Assembly (NCBI RefSeq): GCF_030272615.1
Contig: NC_081405.1
Location: 573,467,252 to 573,531,251, forward strand
DNA length: 64,000 bases
Direction: 5' to 3'
From: Cryptomeria japonica
Taxonomy: Eukaryota > Streptophyta > Pinopsida > Cupressales > Cupressaceae
Shown: positions 29,815 to 42,479 of the stretch, piece by piece
Position numbering within the stretch: position 1 is the stretch's first letter
Layout of the letters: every line of letters starts with the position of its first letter
Translations under genes and position numbers: made by a program
The notes under the pieces: generated by a model
What the model saw: only the letters and a program-made list of their open reading frames with translations
Told to the model about the DNA's origin: nothing
Database searches by the model: none

Positions 29815-32620
29815 AAGGATCTAATGGGGAAGGGATTGCATTTGTAGTGGTAAAGGATGATAGCACAGAGAAAAGTTATATGGCACTGATTCCAGTTCTA
29901 ACTGGTGTGGAGATTGGGTAATTTACAATGGTTGCACTCGACACATGATTGGTGATAGGAAAATATTCCTCGGCATGGAGGACTATGATGGAGGACTAGT
30001 GAGATTCAGCAATGATTCCTGACATCATGAAACTTGATAATGCTATGTGTAAAGATTGTCCACTAGGAAAGTTGAGTGGATCTAGTTTCAGCAACAAATC
30101 TTATTCATATGAGAATGTACTGGGCCTAGAGCATATAGATTTGTATTGTCCTATGAGAACTAAGAGCTTCTATGGGCACCGATACTTCATGTTGTTTGTA
30201 GATGATTTCTCAGTAATGATGTGGGTTGTATTATTGAAAGAAAAATTTGAAGCTTTCATATGTTCAAGGTCTTCAAGGCTCAAGTGGAGAGAGGAACCAG
30301 TAAGACTATAAAATGTTTGAGATTAGAGAGAGGAGGAGAGTTCACCTCTCAAGAGTTCATAAATTACAGTGAAGAACAGGGGTTATGAGGCAGATGTCTA
30401 CACCTAGAACACCTCAACAGAATCGAGTTGCTGAAAGAAGAAACAAAACTCTAATTGATTGTGCAAGGACTCTGATGATAGAGAAGTGTATTCCACATTT
30501 CTTCTGGAGAGAAGAAGTCAGTATTGTTATGTATTCTTTCAACCAGATTCAGGTGAAGAATTTGACAAATAAGACTCCTTATGAATTATGGTGTGGATAC
30601 TCACCCAATGTGAGTTACTTCAAGGTATTTGGAAGTAGGTTCTACATCTAGAGGGATGAGTACTCTGGAAAGTTCGATCCTAAGAGTGATAAAGGAACCT
30701 TCTTAGGTTACTCCACAAAGAGTAAATCATACCAGTGTTTGAACAAAAGGATCGGTAAGATTGTGGAGAGTGAAAATATCATAGTAGATGAGTTCTCTGA
30801 GAAAAATGAATAGGACAACAAGAGTGAACTAGAGGACTATCAAGGATCTGTATACACTATATAGGTTGAAGCTACTACAAAAAATTCTAATGTAGCTGCA
30901 AATGAGGAAACGTGTGAATTAGACCCTGCACAACTAGTAGAAGAAGCTCTAAGAAAAGAACTGGTACAACCAAGGTATGTCAGGAACAATCATCCTCCTA
31001 ACAATATTATTGGTGACAAAAATGTAGGAGTATTGACTAGAAGAAAATAAAGGGAGAGTACTTGTCTTCTCTCTAAAATTGAGCTGAAAATAATAAACGA
31101 GGCTCTAAAAGATGAATACTAGATCAAAGCTATGGAGGAAGAACTGGAGTAGATTGAGAAAAATGAAACTTGGATCCTTGTGCCTAGACCGGACAAAAAA
31201 AATGTAATAGCCTCCAAGTGGGCATTTAGAAACAAAATTGATGAAATCGGTCAAGTAGTAAGAAACAAAGCAAGGTTGGTCTACAATGGGTATGCATAGG
31301 AAGAAGGTTTGGACTATGGAGAGACCTTTGCACTAATGGCCAAACTAGAAGGAGTCAAAATCTTGCTTTCTTATGCTACCTACAGGAAGTTCAAGGTCTA
31401 CCAAATGGATGTCAAATTGACATTCTTGAATGGTGTTCTAGAGGAAGAAGTTTACATTGAGCAACCAAAAGGGTTTTCTTCAGAAGATGGAAGAGACGTG
31501 GTATGTAAGCTGGAAAAGGCTCTGTATGGGCTAAAACAAACACCAAGAGCTTGGTATGAGAGGCTGCACTCATACATGATAATTATAGGGTTCATGAGAA
31601 CCAGTGACAATAGTAACTTGTATCTGAAGACTAGACAAGAAGGAAAACATTTGATTGCAGAGATTTTTATAGATGACATCATCTTTGGAGGAGATGATGA
31701 AATGAGCAGAGCTTTTGCAAAAGAAATGAAGAAAGAATTTGAAATTTCCATGATTGGTGAAATAAATTTCTTCATTAGTCTGCAATTATCTCAGTAAAAG
31801 AATGGTATATTCATTAGCCATACCAAATACATAAGGGAAATATTGAAGACTTTTGGAATGGAAGATTCCAAACCTGTTGGAACCCTGATGGTTATAGGTT
31901 GTAAGCTCTCCAAAAATGAAAAGGCTAATGAAGTGAATGAGATACTTTATCAATCCATGATCGGTAAGTTGCAGTATGCGGTGTACATTAGACTAGATAT
32001 AGCACAAGTAGTTGGATTGGTAGCTAGATTTATTGCAAATCTGAAAGAGACTCATATAGTAGTGGTTAAGAGGATATTTAGATATCTTAACAGGATTGAT
32101 GAGTATGGTCTCTGGTATCCCCATAATGGAAATTTCAACTTAAGTGTCTAAACTGATGCATATTAGGCAAGGAACATTGATGACATAAAGAGCACTAGTG
32201 GAGGTTCATTCTTTCTTGGACATAGGATTGTGTCATGGACAAGCAAGAAACATAATTGTATCTCTCAATCCATAGCTGAAGCAAAGTATTAGCTGTTACA
32301 ATCAACTATAAATAGGTAGTATGGATTAAGTAGATCTTGGAAGGTATCCAAGAAAAAGTGACTGAACCAGTGGTGATACACTGTGACAACACAAGTGCCA
32401 TTAACATATCAAAAAACCCAATAATGCACTCTAAGACCAAGCATATTGCAATAAAATATCATTATCTTAGGGAACAGGTGTAGAACAAAGAAGTTAGACT
32501 GGAATATGTGCCAACCAAGGAATAGGTTACAGACATATTCACCAAGCCATTACCTAAGGATACTTTTAACTATCTCAGAGGTAAGCTAGAGGTAATTCCA
32601 TTGCATACTCTAAGGTAATT
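29815..32620 (+). pseudogene. Copia pol: protease, integrase, reverse transcriptase, RNase H
   Basis: At 29915-29945 the protease site reads WVIYNGCTRHM, where D-S-G would be expected, so the catalytic Asp is lost. Part of the gag-pre-integrase region is missing near 30000. Integrase follows with its three acidic residues in 'LEHIDLYCPM', 'LFVDDFSVMMWV' and 'NRVAERRNKTL'. RT has 'YQMDVKLTFLNGVLEEEVYI', 'LYGLKQTPRAWYERL' and the box 'FIDDIIFGGDDEM' near 31670, intact. RNase H is recognisable to 'TKPLP' near 32545. From 30649 to about 32290 I count 11 in-frame stops, eight of them TAG, and more frameshifts after. Confidence 0.92.
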
Positions 32621-32700
32621 GAAGATCGAAATAACATCAATCCGATATGATTTTATTGAAAATTCTATGTATTTGGATTGATGATTATGGACTACTCTTG

Positions 32701-32710
32701 TTAGGGGGAG
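32701..32710 (+). other. Copia polypurine tract
   Basis: TTAGGGGGAG lies 245 bp before the 3' LTR. A second purine-rich word, AAATGGGAATA, directly precedes the LTR at about 32945-32955 and may be the one used. Confidence 0.5.
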
Positions 32711-32954
32711 CGGTCATTGCAGCATGTGAAATAGAATGTCTAGACTACATCTTTGGCATTGTTGTTAAAGGGAGAGTGAAGTTAGATGGAACATGAATGG
32801 ATATGAAGTCAGAACTGACATGAATGGAAGCTAGTGAAAAGGGGAGCAAGATCTTTACTCAAGTCAAACAAAGCAGTTGATCAATATAGAAGAAGAAGTG
32901 ACTATTTTCTAAAAGATAAGTTTGAAGTGTTGCCATCAATTCCAAATGGGAATA

Positions 32955-34468
32955 TTGTTGGCATAACTGATGTTGTTGGCACAACCAATTCATCTGAGTA
33001 GTATTGTCATTGATGACTAACACTTACCAATGAATAAGGAAAAGCTCTTAGGCAAGTAAACCTTATTTATTTAGTCATGGATGCAAACAGTATGGAGGAT
33101 TTAGTGCTTCCAAAATATGCATTATTGACACACCTAAGGAGCATGAGTGATAGAAGACTAATCGATTGAAGGATAATCAGAGCAGCTGACCAATCAGTCA
33201 AGCATCTGATAGGTGTTGAGATGAGTTTCTTAAACTGACTGTTGAAATGATGATGTGGTCAGAAGAGGTGAATCAGATTGGAGTTTAATAGTCTTATACA
33301 CGACTGGAACACTTTGGACAGATTGGCGTTCAATCTGATTGATGATTAGTGACTGGTGGGAAAAGGTGAAGACTTACACCAGTGAATCGGTGATACAGGT
33401 TGAAGGATGATATCCATCAGGAATCTGGGAGTAGTGACCGGTAAGCTGGATGCGATAACCAAAGGTGAGTCTGTCATAATGAGATATCATCAAACAATTG
33501 GATAGTGAAGTCTACAATAGTTAACAAGTTGTTAAGGTGAGATTTGTGCAGATTTTCCAGTTCGCATTAAAAATACAAAACATGTCCCAAAAGTTGGTGA
33601 AATTATGCGTTGCAGAGGCAGTTAAAGATGAGTCACTAGAGAGATTGATGGAGAGCATGTAGAGAGAGTGCGGTATGATTTGGAAAGTTTTTTAATTTTA
33701 AATCTACAGAGTTTTGAATAAAGGTTTGTTGGCAAAAAATCAAAAAGATTGATTGTAAAATTGCAAAGTGCAATTTTGAGGAGAAGCAATCCAGCAAGGT
33801 GAGAAGAGGGAAGAACTACTAAGTGAATAGAAGAGTGGTGAAGAGAGTGTGTAGAGATCAGATAGTGTGAAGAGAAGAGAAAGAGTGTAGAGAAAGTGTG
33901 ATGTAGAGCATCAGTAGAGTGCAGAGCAAGTGTAACTGATGGACAAACCAAAGAGCTTTGGATATGATTAAGCTAAGAGTAGCTATTATAGTAGATCATT
34001 CTCTCTATTGTTTTCTAATAACTACAACATTAAAATCCATTAACGGGGTGGACTTAACAGGTCCCTTTGTAAAATCCCTTAACCGGGTGACATCTTAAAT
34101 GAGTCCTTTAACAAGGCTACATCTAATAGGGTAAAGGTTCTTATATAGTCCTTAAAGAAAATCCCTTAACTGGGTGGCACCTAACAATGTCTTTGGAATT
34201 TCCTAATAGGGATGGCTCCTCACCGGGCTTAGTCTAGAAGAGTGCAGATTTTGCGAGTTTCTACTCATACCATGGTTTTCTCCTATTTGGGTTTCCACAT
34301 AATAAATCTTGGTATTCATGAGTATTTCATTCTTTGTGTGCATGTTTCTTATCAATGTTGCTTATTGATAAGTGTTAAGTTTGAATAGAATTTTTCATCA
34401 AGGTTAACTCTATAAAAATTAATATAGTGGTGATTCACCACTCCCATCTTAACACTAGTTGGGATCAA
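32955..34468 (+). repeat. Copia 3' LTR
   Basis: Partner of 27447-28893. It is longer by about 67 bp because of an extra block of CCCTTAAC.GGGTG-type repeats around 34080-34170. Confidence 0.92.
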
Positions 34469-34474
34469 TAATCA

Positions 34475-34775
34475 CTTGTAGGGGAAAAGAAAGTAGAATT
34501 GAGAATAAGGATTGAGATTCACATTTTGTGATCTGGTTGATTCTGAGAGTCTCGGATTGGATTTTATTTTTTTGATAGCCTACATGTAATTGGTTAATTG
34601 TTTGATGTTCTTTGATGATTATATGATGATTGTGAGATGATTGCCGAAAGTTCTAAGGTATTAATATGATTTGTTTATGTAATCTTTTTATGTTGTCTTA
34701 TTGCTTTTAGTGTGTCTGTCTTGTTGCATAAGCCAGTTGATTCTCTTTGAGGGTTCTATTGATTATGGATGCATT
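34475..34775 (+). repeat. Gypsy 3' LTR, second part
   Basis: It continues the LTR after the Copia insertion. Its last 107 bp match the 5' LTR remnant at 24797-24903. It ends at GGATGCATTA, directly against LINE-C reverse transcriptase sequence. Confidence 0.72.
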
Positions 34776-36606
34776 AATAACTCTCTCTCCTAACTTAAAA
34801 GATTTGAGCACCTTTAGTAAGAAACACGAGTGCATCCTATCATAGGCCTTAGAAAGATCCAATTTCATGAGAAAACCCTTCTTCTTAGACACTTCCAAAG
34901 AGTGAATATTATCATGTAACATGATGATTGAATCAAGGAATTTCCTTCCTAGAACAAACCCATTCTACTGAGGAGAAATAAATTTAGGAAAAAAAGTGAG
35001 TAGTCTCAACATGAGAACTTTGGAAATGATCTTATAGAAGGAGTTGAACAAACTTATTGGTCTAAAGAGGTCCATTGAGTCAACACTTGACACTTTGGGG
35101 ATAGGAACAAGGAAGGTCGCATTAATATCCTTAAGGATATTCTTAGCTCCAAAGAATTCTTTGACCCCCTTAACAATATAAGATCAAACAATATGCCAAA
35201 AAGACAGGAAAAGGGACATTGGGAATTGATCAGGACCCAAGGATTAATTGCCTTCAAAAGAAGAGACAACCTTTTTAAATTTTGCAGCTAAAGGGATAAC
35301 TGAAAGAAAATTATTCTACTCCCTCTCGATCAATGAATGGATAGGTTCAAGAAGAAAATATTGTGTAGGAAAATCTAGGTTACTGTCAACTAAAAGAAGA
35401 GAGGAGAAAAAGTGTCTCACTTCCTTTCTAATATCCTTCTCCTCAACCGATATAGACCCATTAATAGAAAGGCATTAGATTCTATTGGCTACCTTATATT
35501 TTTTAGTAGTCATGTCAAAGAAACTTGTATTTTTATCGTCATCCTTCAAACAAAGGGAATGAGAACTTTGCTTCCAGAACTCCTCTTATTTGGTGATAAT
35601 TTTCATGATATTTTGTTAAAATCTCATTCTCAGCATTGATGGAGACCTCATTATTGCCACCAACTTGGATCTTCACTTGAATATCTTTTAGTTCTAGCTA
35701 GATGGTAGATTGGTAGTGAAGATATCCGCAAAGACCTCCTTATTTTATTTCTTCACCATATCCTTAGCATGCCTCAGGTTTTTAGTGACCCTGTACATAG
35801 CTGTACCATTCATTGAAATGTTCCACCATTCCTTAATGGCCTCTTCAAGACTAGGATGAGAAATGCACATTTTCTCAAACTTGAACAAAAATTTCCTTCT
35901 TCTTGAGATAGGATCTGCCACAAAATAATAGGGAAATGATATGATTCGATGCAGGAAAGGGCAGCCAAAGAGAAATGGTAATGATTGAACAAGTCATTTG
36001 ATATAAGATCCCTATCAAGGAATACCAAAATTAGATCAACCAACTCATCTATTGGTCCATGTGAAGTTAGCTCCCTGAAGATCCACATCATGCAGGGCTT
36101 GATTATCAATAAAAATCATAAGATCCATTCTTCTTTCAAGATGGGTCAATATTACCCCAAATGTTTCACTCTCCTTTAAGGGGTTGTTGAAATCTCCCAT
36201 TACAATCCATCATTCATTTCTATATTGAGCTCCAATAATCTCAAGCTTTTTCAAAAACTTGCATCTCCCTTGTCTAGTGTTTGGAACATAAATATTAGAC
36301 AGTAGCCAAGAAGTAACATCTTTAATGTGATGAAATCTAACAAAGGCCGTGCTATCTTCCAAATAGACAAGATCACCTTGGATGTGTTTAAGGTTCTAAA
36401 AGAGGATGATACCACCAGAGGAACCCTCCGAGTTTCTCTCGAGAACACCACACTTTTTAAACACTTTGATTTTTCCACTTTTTCCTCAGACATTTTTGTT
36501 TTTTGGATCAAGACAATATCAGGTTTATTATCCCTAACTAAGTTCCTAAGAACATCTTGTTTGTGCAGTCCATTTAGTCCTTGAATGTCCAAGATATGTT
36601 CTTCAT
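34776..36606 (-). pseudogene. LINE-C ORF2, 5' part: endonuclease and start of RT
   Basis: It opens MKNISW at 36606; a frameshift then leads into 'IQGLNGLHKQDVLRNLVRDN'. The endonuclease Glu motif reads LIQKTKM (Glu to Lys), and the SDH motif near 35945 reads S-Y-H, so two catalytic sites are lost. The RT begins with linker residues and has 'HSLEVSKKKGFLMKLDLSKA' at about 34860. It is cut at 34776 by the Gypsy LTR after 'KSFKLGERVINA'. The ORF1 stop lies 69 bp before the start, without the overlap seen in LINE-A. Confidence 0.8.
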
Positions 36607-36674
36607 TTTATTTTAAAATAACAAACCTCATGGATGGTCAATTGGGTTCCATCCATGATATTTTTATTAGCTTC

Positions 36675-37399
36675 CTACCCCCTTAGCTGGCTCACATATT
36701 TCCTTCCTGAAGTTGTAGATACAAAGCCAACATCAGCTTTAGATCTATTCCTAGTTTTGACCAGGGTTGTTTGGGGAGTAGATTTTTGAACCTTTTTTCC
36801 CCCATTTTTCTTATCCACACCATCAATAAAAGGGATATCTTCATCCTGGCTTGACTGATCTGTCGCTTCCTTTATAGATGATTTACCTTTTCCTTCTTTA
36901 TCAGCCCATTTAGAGTTAATCTTGGAGATTGAGGCCGTGGGTGAAGATGTAGGCGGGTACATGGATTTGACAAATCCCTCTAACTTTTGGTTAGAAACAT
37001 CTCTCTGAATGTTGCATGATTGGGAATCTTCAAAGTTGGGTACCACATCTTCACTATTGAAATCCTTATTGATAAAGTTACAATCCTCCTCCTCATTTGT
37101 TTGCAAAACAACTTAAATTTCTCCTTCCTCTAGATCTTGGACATTTTATCATTCTAGTTTGTGTTCAATGCAACCTCCTACTTTTGCATTCTTTTCTCCC
37201 CTTATTTTCGTTCTCTCTTTGAGTCCTCTAGATCTCCCATACACTCATTTCCCTTCTGATTCCTAGAGTTAGGACTGGCATCATTCTAAGGGTTTTTGAT
37301 ATCATTATCTGAGCTCACATTTTTATTTGGATTCCTAACCTTCAATTGCATCTTTTTCTCATTTTTAGATTTCTCCTTCTCAACATGAAAGGGGGATTC
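36675..37399 (-). pseudogene. LINE-C ORF1, C-terminal part
   Basis: A hydrophilic Lys/Glu/Asn-rich linker ('HVEKEKSKNEKKMQLKVRN') leads into QTNEEEDCNFINKDFNSEDV and 'KTRNRSKADVGFVS' and ends YVSQLRG before the stop at 36675. It joins the knuckle-containing part at 42497-43161, from which LINE-D separates it. Confidence 0.7.
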
Positions 37400-37404
37400 T
37401 TAAC

Positions 37405-40340
37405 AGTCCCAATCTCCTTGGCTTAAAGCTACAGATAGAAATACTAGGCTCTTCCATATGACTGCTATGAAATACAAGGCTGCTAACCAAATTTTAAAAT
37501 TGAGGATTGGTGGCTCTGAAACAAGCAAGGACGATGAGATTAAGAATGAAGCCAGGAACTTTTTCAATTCTCTTATCTGTGGATAGTAAGTTGGATGATC
37601 ATTCTTAGAGGGTCCTAATGGAGACCATTCCTTCCCTCATTAATAAAGATTAGAACAATGTCCTAGTTGCCAATCCTTTTGAAGCGGAAGTTAAGAAAGT
37701 GATGTTCTCCTTTGATATCAATAAAGCCCCAGGAACTGATGGGTTTCCATTGTTCTTCTTTCAAACCTTGTTAACAAAGTGCAAGAATTTTTTCGGGCTA
37801 GGTTTATCTTAAAGGAACTCAATGCCACTTTTCTAGTTTTGATTCCCAAATGTCCAAGGGTTGACTCAATGGATTAATTCAGAACAATCATTTTGTGTAA
37901 TTCCTTCTATAATATTATCTCAAAGGTGGTTAGTAGCATATTTCTCATGACTCTTCCTTCCATTATCTCACCCCAAAAGAGTGGCTTTGTGCCTGGTAGA
38001 GAAATCCTAGACTCTATCATCACTATTCATGAAAATATTCACTGACTGGTGGAATCAAAGAAATAGAGCTTCTTGATGAAATTGGATTTCTCTAAGGCCT
38101 ATGATCGAGTGGACTGGGGGCTTCTAGACAAGGTGCTTAGAGATTTTATTTTTATGAACAATTTATTCATCTAGTTGGCCAACTCATTTCGACCCCATAA
38201 TTCTCTGTTATCATGAATGGTGTGGCCTTCCATTTATTTAAATATTCTAGGGGCATCAGGCAGGGGGAACCCATCTCCCCTATCTCTTCATTATCTTGGC
38301 TGAATGTTTGGGCAAAAATATAAGCAAACTTGTTTCTCAGGATCTTTTGTTGGGAGTTTCTCCCTCTTCTAGATTCAAGGCCTATTCTCACTAGCAATGT
38401 GTTGATGATACCATTTTAATGGGCACTTCATTGATTAGAGAAGCAACTAACATGGAGATCCTTCTCAATACTTGTAGTCTTTCTTCTAGTCAATCGATTA
38501 ACTAGGAGAAAAGCTCTTTATTCTTCTTCAATGCTCCAGAGGATAGATAGACCAGGATGGCCCGTATCTTGGGATGCCAAATTGGCCAACCTCCTTCTAT
38601 TTACTTGGGTCTCCCCTTGGGTACAAAACCTATGGATATTTTCAAGAATAGTCTTGTTGATAGACTTAGTAGGAAGCTGGTTGGGTGGAAAGGGACCCTT
38701 CTTAGACAAGCAGGTTACATCCATCTATTAAAATCCTATCTCCAAAGTCTTCTGGTTTACGCGTTAAGTCTCTTCAAAATACTTGGTAAATTTGCAAATG
38801 TAATTGATTAAATTTAGAAATCTTTCCTATGGTCTGAGGTTAAGGATAAGAAGAGAGTTGCTCTCATTGCTTGGGATAAAGTTTGCAAACTGAAGAAGGT
38901 GGGGGGGCTTGATGTGATAAATATTAAAACCTTGAATAAAAACCTCCTGGCCAAACAAATATGAAGAATCTATTAGGAAATAGGTGAATGGAATGAAATT
39001 TGGAAGGTTAAATACTTACGTCTGAATCCTACCATTGAAGATTTCCTTGCCTCGATCAGAACATGATTGGTTCTACCATATGAAACAATGTTCCTCATGC
39101 AAAAGGAATTGTGAGTTTGGGAAAAGTGTGGGCCATTGGTAAGGTAGAAAGGTTGATTTCTGGGATGATGCCTGGATTGGAGGTTCTCCTCTCAATGATC
39201 ATTGTGTTCCTCAGGTGATCATCCAATCCTGGAAGAACAAGTTTGGTGTCAAAGTTGCTAACTACTGGAGAGATCAAAAGTGGGTGGAGTTGACCACTAT
39301 TTATCCCAACTTAAAGCATGTTAATATGAAACTTAACCAGGCTGTAATTAATCCAAGAAGGAAGCACCACTTGGTGTGGAGAGGAACCCCTTCAGGGATT
39401 TATTTGGTGGCTTCTTCTATCCTTATGCTGGCTGGGGCAAATTTTGGTGTATAGGTTTGACTCCTAAAATAAATAAAAATTATGGATTCTTCTACAAAAT
39501 AAAATTCTAACCATAGATAACCTAAGAAAGAGGGGATTATTTATCCCCAATAGATGCTACTTATTCGTTAATGATGAAGAATCTATGAACCATATTTTTA
39601 TTCACTATCCTTTTGTACAACCTATTTGGTCAATGCTTTTTCATCTATGAGGTTTAAATTGGGTATTTCCTGAGGAGATTCAAGACAATTTCAGGAGCTG
39701 GTCTTGTAGAACAAAAAATATGACTATAAGGAAACTGTGAGATTTTTCTTTTCCATATATCCTATGGGGTATCTAGAAAGAAAGGAATAAGAAATTTTTT
39801 AGGAATGCAATTAACTCCCTTGAAGTGATGTGGGCTAAGATAAAACACAATCTTGTTGAGAATGTAATGGCTATTGGATCTCATTATTGTAACAATAAGG
39901 AAGAGTATGAAGTTTTAAGGAGCTGGAATATCCTAGCATCTATGGATAATAATACCAACCAACTCAACAATAGGATGTGTTTCTAGTCTTGTCCTCCTAA
40001 TAATTGGATTAAGGCTAACTTTGACCGGACTACTAAAGGGAACCCAGGGCCAGCTAGCTGAGGTGGAGTTATCCGGAATAGTATTGGCTTTTGCATGGGG
40101 GTGGTTGCCTTCCCCTTTGGGAAGAAAAATAATCACTTAGTTGAATCCATGGGCCCCCTCGAAGCCATAAAATTAGTGCATCAACTGGGAGCCAAAAATA
40201 TATGGCTAGAGGGGGACTAATAATAAAATCAATTGCCTCCTTGGTAAGCAACAACCAAGGAGTTTCTTGAGAGTTTTTCCCAATATCACATTTCTCATGA
40301 TTATAGAGAGTCCACCTAGAGTGTTCATTGGGATACTAAT
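37405..40340 (+). pseudogene. LINE-D ORF2: RT, zf-RVT region, RNase H
   Basis: 'LKATDRNTRLFHM', 'SPQKSGFVPGREILDSIITI', 'SFLMKLDFSKAYDRVDWGLL' (motif A Asp kept), 'QCVDDTILMG' at about 38397-38425 (both Asp kept), 'SIYLGLPLGTKPMDIFKNSL', then the thumb. The zf-RVT region is at about 39480-39620 (NKILTIDNLRKRGLFIPNRC, later YLFVNDEESMNHIFIHYP, with one Cys replaced). RNase H begins 'NWIKANFDRTTKGNPGPAS' near 40000. Frequent stops and several frameshifts. Confidence 0.82.
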
Positions 40341-40639
40341 GAGGCAGTATGGAGTGGGCAGATAAAGATTTGGTATGGAGAGGGGGAGCTCCCTCAAGTG
40401 GTACATGAAATTTTAAATTATGACAGATATCATGGAAAACAAGGTAGGATTTGATATCATTTCTTGATATGGTAGGGGTGGTCGTGGCATCATGAAATAG
40501 TTTTGTAATTAACCGAGAAGGAGGTACACCATTAATTTCCATAGCATCTCACATTCTTTGTGGGTTCTTCATTCCATTTGGAACAGAAGCTTGAGAAATA
40601 TCTATTTGTTTCAGGAGGCTTCTTCTTTGTTTCTTAAAA

Positions 40640-42417
40640 AAAGAAAGTTTGCAGAGAAGAGTGATATTTGCTAGAATTTACATTCTATTAATACTGATAA
40701 GATTGGGGAAAATCATAAGTGGATGGAGGCTACCAAAATTGATAAATGGCTGGACCGTCCGCAGGAAGGGCACCCTGACAATTGGTAGTAGGAAGGTTAT
40801 GGTTAATGAGACCATGATCTCAAAGGATATGGGTCTACTAATGGATGGAATCAAATTCTACAGGGACTGGAAGCTATCGGAAGCTACTGTGAAGAAATTC
40901 CCCAAGGACAAGGTGGAGAAAGCAAAACTGGTCAAGGGAAGCCACACATACTACTTCCCTAAGGTAATCAAGTTGCTTTGGCGATGGGTTTTGTTTGTTG
41001 TCATGGAAATCATAACTTTAGATGGTAGATATACAAGAGTTTATAGCTACCATTTTTTTATTCTCAATAATTTTTGGCACAAAGAGAAAATTTCCCTTCC
41101 CTACTACTTGTTTTGTGCCCTAAATATCAAAATTATGGATTCTATCTCTAATCTCAAGATTAAGCCTGCTTTACATGAGGGTCTTATGGTTGTCCTATAC
41201 AACCATATCAAGAACACCACTATTCAATAGGCTATATCTGAGGTATATAAGTTCGATGATGATTTGGGTGATTTAGATGATGATGATTATGAAGGATACA
41301 AGACAGAGGCAAAAGTCGAGGTGGACCCCCATACCACTGAGTCGAACAAGCATAAAAGGAAAACTAGTCAAGAGGAACAGGGTAAAGGGTCGATGAGTCA
41401 AAAAAAGAAGGGGGAGCACGATGACAGTTGGTATGAAGAAGAAGAGGAGAGTGAAGATGAAATGGAGAAAAACAGTGAGGAAGTTCAAATTACCTCAAGC
41501 TAGAAGAAAAAGGGGAAGATGCTAAGAGGTGAGGAGTTGGAAGCCAAGAACCACTCACCCCTTCCTACCGAGTCCAAGGATCATAGTAAGGGCCTGGTTT
41601 GGGAGAATACCGCCAACAAGGAAATTAAGATAGCCGAGTGGAAGGAGATTGGTCTTGAGGTGAACTTGGACCTTGTGGGAGATGAGGCTCAGGATGGCTC
41701 CCCTTTGGACTTCGACCTCTGTATGAAAAATGGAATGAACTGCTTCAATAAGGTCTTCTTTTTGGTTCGGAAGGAAATTACAAACATAAAAGATAAACAA
41801 GTCTAGGAAGCTAGAAAACATGAAGCTTTGGAAGGTGTTGGCACTATAAAATTAAGCTCTCTACATGTCTTCTTAAGCGAGCTAACTAAAGCTATCAGCA
41901 ATGCATAGGAAACTATAAATTCCTAATGCAATAGCTTTAAAACCCTAGAAGATAGCGTAGGGGCAAATGAAAAGAAGATGGAAGGGATTGAGAAGACCCT
42001 AAAAAGATTAGGGAGAAAAGTTACAAGATTTTAAAGGCCACTTCTAATAGTATCAAGGTCCTTATTAGCAAACTCAAACAAGTCCAGGGGGATAAGGCCC
42101 TTGGGGACACTACTGAAGAGAAGGATGGAACCCCTAAAGATAAGGAATATGGTCCTAAAAAAAGAACAACAATAAGTCCTAGAAAGAAGAAAAACCAAAG
42201 TAGGTACATTAAAGGTATCAAGAGGACTGCTATGACAATGAAGCAATTGAAACTGGAACCTATTGAATTGCTAAAGTACTTCACCCAACCTTGGTTGTTC
42301 TTCTTTGCTTTTTATACTATGCGATGTTTAGTTTCTTTGTGTTGTGTTTATCATGTTGTTCGCTTTCTGTTTTTGACCAATTTATCTTTCTGTGGTTGTT
42401 GTCTTTTGTTTTTCTAG
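40640..42417 (+). pseudogene. LINE-D ORF3, unknown family protein
   Basis: The longest open stretch of ORF3 in the window covers 40649-41230. It contains MVNETMISKDMGLLMDGIKF, KLVKGSHTYYFPKVIKLLWR, WVLFVVMEIITLDGRYTRVY and YHFFILNNFWHKEKISLPYY, then 'LHEGLMVVLYNHIKNTTIQ'. After a TAG follow a strong acidic run (DDDLGDLDDDDYEG), a second (EEEEESEDEMEKNSEE), a basic run, a coil (about 41840-42090) and GPKKRTTISPRKKKNQS with a final helix. The end at 42417 includes a hydrophobic tail that may be 3' UTR read through. The N-terminus before about 40720 is unclear. Function not recognised. Confidence 0.76.
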
Positions 42418-42456
42418 TGGACTTTGATGACTATCTTTTGAATCTATGATGTAAAG

Positions 42457-42479
42457 GGTTCCAGGGACCTTTCAAAACC
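42457..42479 (+). other. 3'-terminal hairpin of LINE-D
   Basis: GGGTT, the loop CCAGGGACCTTTC, then AAAACC, followed by TATTTTCCCAAATCAAAAA. Fourth occurrence of the family's 3' structure. Confidence 0.65.

Larger units (their letters stand above)
27447..34468 (+). mobile_element. Copia LTR retrotransposon, complete but decayed, inside the Gypsy 3' LTR
   Basis: Two LTRs of about 1.45 and 1.51 kb start TTGTTGG and end GGGATCAA. They flank a primer-binding site, gag, protease, integrase, RT, RNase H and a polypurine tract in the Copia order. TAATCA stands just before the 5' LTR (27441-27446) and just after the 3' LTR (34469-34474), a likely target-site duplication. The LTRs differ at many positions, so the insertion is old. 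The domain order places integrase before RT, which separates it from Gypsy. Confidence 0.92.
24797..34775 (+). mobile_element. Gypsy-type LTR element with gag and protease only, inserted in LINE-C
   Basis: The 107 bp before the primer site at 24906 match the last 107 bp of the 3' LTR (34668-34775), so this is one element. Its 5' LTR has lost all but the end, and LINE-C sequence is missing at the same junction, so one deletion removed both. The inside holds gag and an aspartic protease, then a repetitive linker, then the 3' LTR. There is no RT, RNase H or integrase. The 3' LTR (about 820 bp) is split by the Copia element at 27447-34468. It was probably mobilised by an autonomous partner when active. 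Confidence 0.75.
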
